DNA of 64,000 bases from Cyanobacteria bacterium SZAS-4 (GTDB taxonomy: Bacteria > Cyanobacteriota > Vampirovibrionia > Obscuribacterales > Obscuribacteraceae), in assembly GCA_018266255.1 (NCBI GenBank), contig JAFEAT010000010.1, forward strand, positions 248,001-312,000, given 5' to 3'. Below the pieces are notes generated by a model that saw only the letters and a list, made by a program, of their open reading frames with translations, did not search any database and was not told the origin of the DNA. Below are positions 60,309-64,000 of the stretch, piece by piece. Numbering within the stretch: the stretch's first letter is position 1; the number at the start of each line of letters is the position of its first letter. A program made the translations under genes and the position numbers.

Positions 60309-63300
60309 TCACCGCCCGCGCGATGCTAATGCTTGCTGCAGGGCAACGATCCTGGCTGTGGCATAGTCGTGCAGCAATTTGTCCGCTTGTTCTACCTGCT
60401 GTTTGTGCGCTTCAGCCTCATCGCTTTTGACGATTGCAGCTTGCGCGCGACGTTCTTCACCCTCTGCGTAACGTCGCGCTACGTCTGCAGGGAGTCGTTC
60501 CTTCAGGCGTTCCATGCTGGCTTTCTGAGACTTGATTTGTCCTTCACTCGGATGGGCCCTGTACGAGGCCATTTGTGCTTCCTGCTGCGCAACCGCGATA
60601 GCTCTCGTTTTGCGCACCCAAACCCCATCAACCAACTCGTAGCGTGGATCGATGTTATTTCGATTCCAACCGTACCCTAAACCGTGTCTATAGGCTTTCA
60701 TCGGTGCCACCGCTTTTTCATACTGTGCGGTGAATTTCTCGACTTCAGCCTTTTGGTCGACGCAAGCCAGCAAATAAATGCACCGAGTAAACGATTCATT
60801 CCAAACAGGGCTCTCATTCGTCTCTTCAAATTTTTTAGCTGCCGATAAAAGCAGGCGAGTAGCGACTGCTCTGTTTCCCATTTCCAAATACAGAGCAGCG
60901 ATAGGAACTGTATTGCTAGTTCTGTTGAAAACATTAGCGTCCTGGGCCATTTTCAACAGCTCCTCCGCGCCCTTTTTATTCTTTTCGAGGAAGCAAATGA
61001 CAGCCAACTCTTGCATGCAGTGCGACTGCATATCGGAACTCGCACCTTCGATGCTTTCCCAAGCTTCTAGCTTCTTTTTTACCAATTTCGACGCGGCGCC
61101 ATATTGCTCGCGCGCATAGTAATAGTCGAGCAGGTTTGAAACGACATCCATTGTTTGCTGGGAACATTCGCCTGTTGTAGCTCGTGTTTGGTCGAGCCAG
61201 TCAAGTAGTGCCGGTTCGGCTGAATCTGCGTATCTTTCTGGCGGCGGCGAATGCGAACTAAATCCATAGTCGTTTCCATACAATAGTTTTCCGTCGGGCT
61301 GCCGCACATACTTTGCATCGACCCTCTGCATTTGATCTGCTTCCGTTGCTCGACCGCCTTCACGTAAGAGCGACGCCAGTTTCGTTCGTAGATCTGCTTG
61401 CCGAGAACTATTTGCTCCCCAATTCCAGTCGGATAGTTTTAGTGCCTCGCGCAATTTTTGCTCTTGCATTTTCTTGTTGCCCTTTGCACCAAATATAGTG
61501 GCGAAGTTTTCTGCCACCTTGATGAAAGCCTCATTCTTTGGTCCAACGTGCTTGTGGAAGAAGTCGGAGAGTCGGTTGTTCAAACGCTCCGCAGCATCAT
61601 AATCCTTGGCCTTTTCAAGCGACTCGATAGCCATCATCAAAACTGAAATAGAGCTACTGCATTCGCGGGATTGATTGACAATAATCTGATCTGGATACTT
61701 TTCGAACTGACCCAAAACCAACTCAGCGGATGCCAACGACTCAGTTGATTTGTGGTCCTTTGCGTAAATATCGGCAAGTAAGGCACTGTTCAAAGCGCCG
61801 CCTGCGTAGGGCGTTCTTGACGGCTCAATTTCGACCGCCTTTTTCAACACTTTCTCTGCTAGATCGAGGCGGTTTGCGTCCTCGAAAGCCTTTAAGCACA
61901 AGTCAGCGATTCTATTGCCTGGATGATTCATCAACTGAGATTGCTTGTTTTTCGCATCGTCTTGAAGCATTGCCACTACGTAATCCGCTGCCTTTTCATA
62001 GTTTTTATTCTGTAGTTCTGCAGCGATTAGATCTCGATCCTTTTGCACATCAACAACGTTTGACTGAGCACTAGTTGCGCTCTCTTCCGCTGTTGTTTTT
62101 GTTGTTGAATCGCCTTTGGAAGATTGTTTAGACGAGATGTCCGCACCTGTTTTTTGAGGCGAAATTTTAAGTGAGGCGACCATATCTAATTGTTTCTCGT
62201 GCTCAAGGATGGCTCTTACTGCTTGCAGACCTACGAGATTGGATAGATTTGTCGATTGATTCTTTGCGACTTGAATCAATTGATTAGATACTAAGCTGCT
62301 TTCCTCAGCTGGCGCTGACCGCGCTACTGCCTGGTTTAAAAGCAACATCGTTTCGGAATCGATATTTGGTTTTTGAATGAGGATTTTAAGTGCCTTCGAG
62401 AGCGCGATATTTAAGGGGCCAGTGTCGGAGAAATGATTATTGGCTTCCGCATTTGCGGCATTCAAGTATTCTGTAGTCGCTTCATCCACCTTGCCCTCGT
62501 GTTCCAGGACTGCTCCAAAGTCAACTGATGCAGTTGCCGACTGTCTCGTCCGCTCCGCCTCAGTGCCCTCAGTCGCTTTGCGAAAATATTTGTCAGCCTG
62601 TGCATAATTGCCCAAACGATATTCGAGGCTGCCGACTATGGTAAATAATCTCGGTCGCTCGTAAATTGTTTTTTGATTTTGCAACGCAAGGACAATCGTA
62701 TTTACGACCGACTCTGCACTACTCTTTTGATTTTGGCTGATATAAGCGTCTGCGACTTGAATGGTCTTGTCATTCCAATTCGTGTCAGCAGATGAATCGA
62801 TTGAGTCTGCGAAGGTTTTCGATGCCGCTTGATAATCTTTCAGCTCAATTTGGCAGAGCGCAAGTTCTGCGCACGCTTGTTTCCAAATTGGCGATTTCGA
62901 TTTTAGTTTCTGCTGCGCCGTTTCCAACATAACAATCGCATCTTTCGGTCTACCTGAAAATCTAAATCCAACAGCGAATTTCACTAATCGGTCGGCGCTA
63001 TTTTGCTGCGAATTGTAGCTGGCATCGCGGTCTGAGTCTCGATTCCTTCCTGCCATTCGCGGGAACGCCGTGTTCTGCAAGTCATACAGACATTTGTCCA
63101 ATTCTCTCCAGTCGGAGTCAGAATTAGTTCGAATAGCAATTTCTGCCAAAACTTGTGAACGTATCGCGAGACATTTTTGACCTTCGTCTGACAGTGAGTC
63201 GTCAGGTTCAGTTAAAGGAACCAGTTGCCTAAGTATTGCCACTGCACCGTTGTTATCAACGTTTGTTCCGTACGCGTTTGCTAGAGCTATTAATCTAGAG

Positions 63301-64000
63301 ATCGAGTATGGATCGAATGTGGTTTGCTTCTTGGTTGCGTCGATCAGTTTGCGAATTTCTGCATCCGCAAGTTTGAAAGACTTCGATTTGATCGCATTGA
63401 AAGCACTTCGCGACTGAAGAAAATCGAGGTCCGTCTGATCGCCGGGACTGTCTTTTCTCAGCGGTTCAAGATTTTCAGATCTGCTTTGTAGCTTTCTGGC
63501 TTCGTCTGCATTTTGCTCAATGGAGGCTAGCGCTGCCAATGGTGCTTTTAGCTGAGGCGCATTGGTGCCCAAGCTGCCTTCGATCCTAGCGACCGCTGAC
63601 TGTAGAAATTTTCTCGCTTGTTCAGGCTTTCCATCCTTGATTTCCAACTCACCTATACGAGTTTCAAGTTGGCTATAGCATGGATTTGTTGCTCGTTCGA
63701 GGCGCACTATTTCTTCAGCGCTGTAACTGTCATCGTAAGCGCTCAAGCACAACTGCAGGCTTGCCACAGCTTCGGCATAGTGGCCTGACGCTGCAAGCGC
63801 ATCAGCTAGCTTCGAAATGGCTTGCACGAATTTTTGGTTCTGATAGAGCTTGTCGAAGGTTTTATCAGCTAGACTTTTCTGCATGTCAGCCAAACTTCGC
63901 GATGTCTTTTCTGCTAATTCATAGTTCTTTCTGCTCAAGTAGAAATCTGCAGCGTCTGAAAGTGAGGCGGAGGCGACTGTGCTTGGATTGTTCTTGCTGA
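60309..64000 (-). CDS. Giant TPR/helical-repeat protein, 5' end beyond the window
   Basis: At least 1,230 residues. The frame stays open to the right edge on the minus strand: residues SKNNPSTVASASLSDAADFY can be read upstream of the first internal TTG at 63938, so the gene is truncated here. It is built of TPR-like helical hairpins throughout (LADALAASGHYAEAVASLQL, ADKYFRKATEGTEAERTRQ), with a Ser/Thr/Lys-rich break near the middle. The C-terminal ~200 residues are different, with an Arg/Ala/Glu-rich coiled-coil end (RRAQAAIVKSDEAEAHKQQ). Its export cannot be judged because the start is missing. It is a scaffold or regulator with no visible catalytic motif. Confidence 0.8.
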   Translation of the reverse strand, partial: SKNNPSTVASASLSDAADFYLSRKNYELAEKTSRSLADMQKSLADKTFDKLYQNQKFVQAISKLADALAASGHYAEAVASLQLCLSAYDDSYSAEEIVRLERATNPCYSQLETRIGELEIKDGKPEQARKFLQSAVARIEGSLGTNAPQLKAPLAALASIEQNADEARKLQSRSENLEPLRKDSPGDQTDLDFLQSRSAFNAIKSKSFKLADAEIRKLIDATKKQTTFDPYSISRLIALANAYGTNVDNNGAVAILRQLVPLTEPDDSLSDEGQKCLAIRSQVLAEIAIRTNSDSDWRELDKCLYDLQNTAFPRMAGRNRDSDRDASYNSQQNSADRLVKFAVGFRFSGRPKDAIVMLETAQQKLKSKSPIWKQACAELALCQIELKDYQAASKTFADSIDSSADTNWNDKTIQVADAYISQNQKSSAESVVNTIVLALQNQKTIYERPRLFTIVGSLEYRLGNYAQADKYFRKATEGTEAERTRQSATASVDFGAVLEHEGKVDEATTEYLNAANAEANNHFSDTGPLNIALSKALKILIQKPNIDSETMLLLNQAVARSAPAEESSLVSNQLIQVAKNQSTNLSNLVGLQAVRAILEHEKQLDMVASLKISPQKTGADISSKQSSKGDSTTKTTAEESATSAQSNVVDVQKDRDLIAAELQNKNYEKAADYVVAMLQDDAKNKQSQLMNHPGNRIADLCLKAFEDANRLDLAEKVLKKAVEIEPSRTPYAGGALNSALLADIYAKDHKSTESLASAELVLGQFEKYPDQIIVNQSRECSSSISVLMMAIESLEKAKDYDAAERLNNRLSDFFHKHVGPKNEAFIKVAENFATIFGAKGNKKMQEQKLREALKLSDWNWGANSSRQADLRTKLASLLREGGRATEADQMQRVDAKYVRQPDGKLLYGNDYGFSSHSPPPERYADSAEPALLDWLDQTRATTGECSQQTMDVVSNLLDYYYAREQYGAASKLVKKKLEAWESIEGASSDMQSHCMQELAVICFLEKNKKGAEELLKMAQDANVFNRTSNTVPIAALYLEMGNRAVATRLLLSAAKKFEETNESPVWNESFTRCIYLLACVDQKAEVEKFTAQYEKAVAPMKAYRHGLGYGWNRNNIDPRYELVDGVWVRKTRAIAVAQQEAQMASYRAHPSEGQIKSQKASMERLKERLPADVARRYAEGEERRAQAAIVKSDEAEAHKQQVEQADKLLHDYATARIVALQQALASRGR

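Noticed and set aside
1-64000. CRISPR array, phage, transposase or integrase near the tRNA
   Set aside because: No spaced direct repeats, transposase or integrase signatures seen; the tRNA 3' end is not repeated nearby.

Overview
The window has moderate GC and dense genes on both strands. It contains no rRNA, phage, insertion sequence or CRISPR array. The gene set fits a Gram-negative-type, non-photosynthetic relative of cyanobacteria (Melainabacteria/Vampirovibrionia, perhaps the Obscuribacter group). The grounds are an SLH-domain surface protein, many secreted TPR proteins including a kinesin-light-chain-like one, CpaB/RcpC-type SAF proteins, a roadblock/LC7 protein, a GT28 MGDG-synthase-like enzyme, an archaeal-type aspartyl-tRNA synthetase and frequent TTG starts. 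This placement is inferred from protein character only; there is no marker rRNA to confirm it.

Layout. 0-9 kb: AddA-type helicase-nuclease, MATE exporter, a Cys-containing unknown protein behind a large palindrome, an ArsC-like reductase, a 2,4-dienoyl-CoA-reductase-like SDR, two tiny unknown genes and a single-domain rhodanese. 9-15 kb: a three-gene minus-strand operon (MBOAT acyltransferase, SGNH-type membrane protein, GT-C glycosyltransferase with a large extracytoplasmic tail) that looks like a cell-surface glycan acylation/glycosylation unit, followed by a thioredoxin-like protein. 15-25 kb: exported dual-specificity-type phosphatase, aspS, exported lipase-like hydrolase with a secreted partner, MGDG-synthase-like GT28 with an alpha/beta hydrolase, secreted TPR protein, YqeG-type HAD phosphatase and uppS. 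25-37 kb: SLH protein, zinc metallopeptidase paired with a roadblock protein, mutS with a large TPR gene, KLC-type TPR protein and an SRPBCC-SDR fusion.

37-50 kb: two tandem CpaB-like paralogues, a PATAN-like tail-anchored protein, alanine dehydrogenase, thiolase, thymidine kinase, an aspartase/fumarase-fold protein whose signature catalytic loop is replaced, and a 5'-nucleotidase/metallophosphoesterase with an unrecognised 250-residue N-terminal domain. 50-64 kb: a Cys-rich protein overlapping tusA, TPR proteins and a lipoprotein, 4-hydroxyphenylpyruvate dioxygenase with a sialate-esterase-like protein, an ATC-hydrolase-like protein, hisC, tRNA-Gly(UCC) with a good promoter, a threonine-dehydratase-like enzyme, unknown proteins, and a giant TPR gene that runs off the right edge.

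The genes cover housekeeping (DNA repair, tRNA charging, lipid carrier, His biosynthesis, nucleotide salvage), envelope construction (MBOAT operon, GT28, SLH, CpaB-like, exported hydrolases) and amino-acid/acyl-CoA catabolism (Ald, HPPD, Thr dehydratase, thiolase, DECR-like SDR). Nothing resembles a classical defence island. The items most worth follow-up are the MBOAT-SGNH-GT operon, the aspartase-like protein without its SS loop, the roadblock-metallopeptidase pair, the nucleotidase with a new N-terminal domain, the tandem CpaB paralogues, the palindromic operator at 4.8 kb and a spaced motif (TTAAGCAC-N6-GTAA) that recurs between genes.
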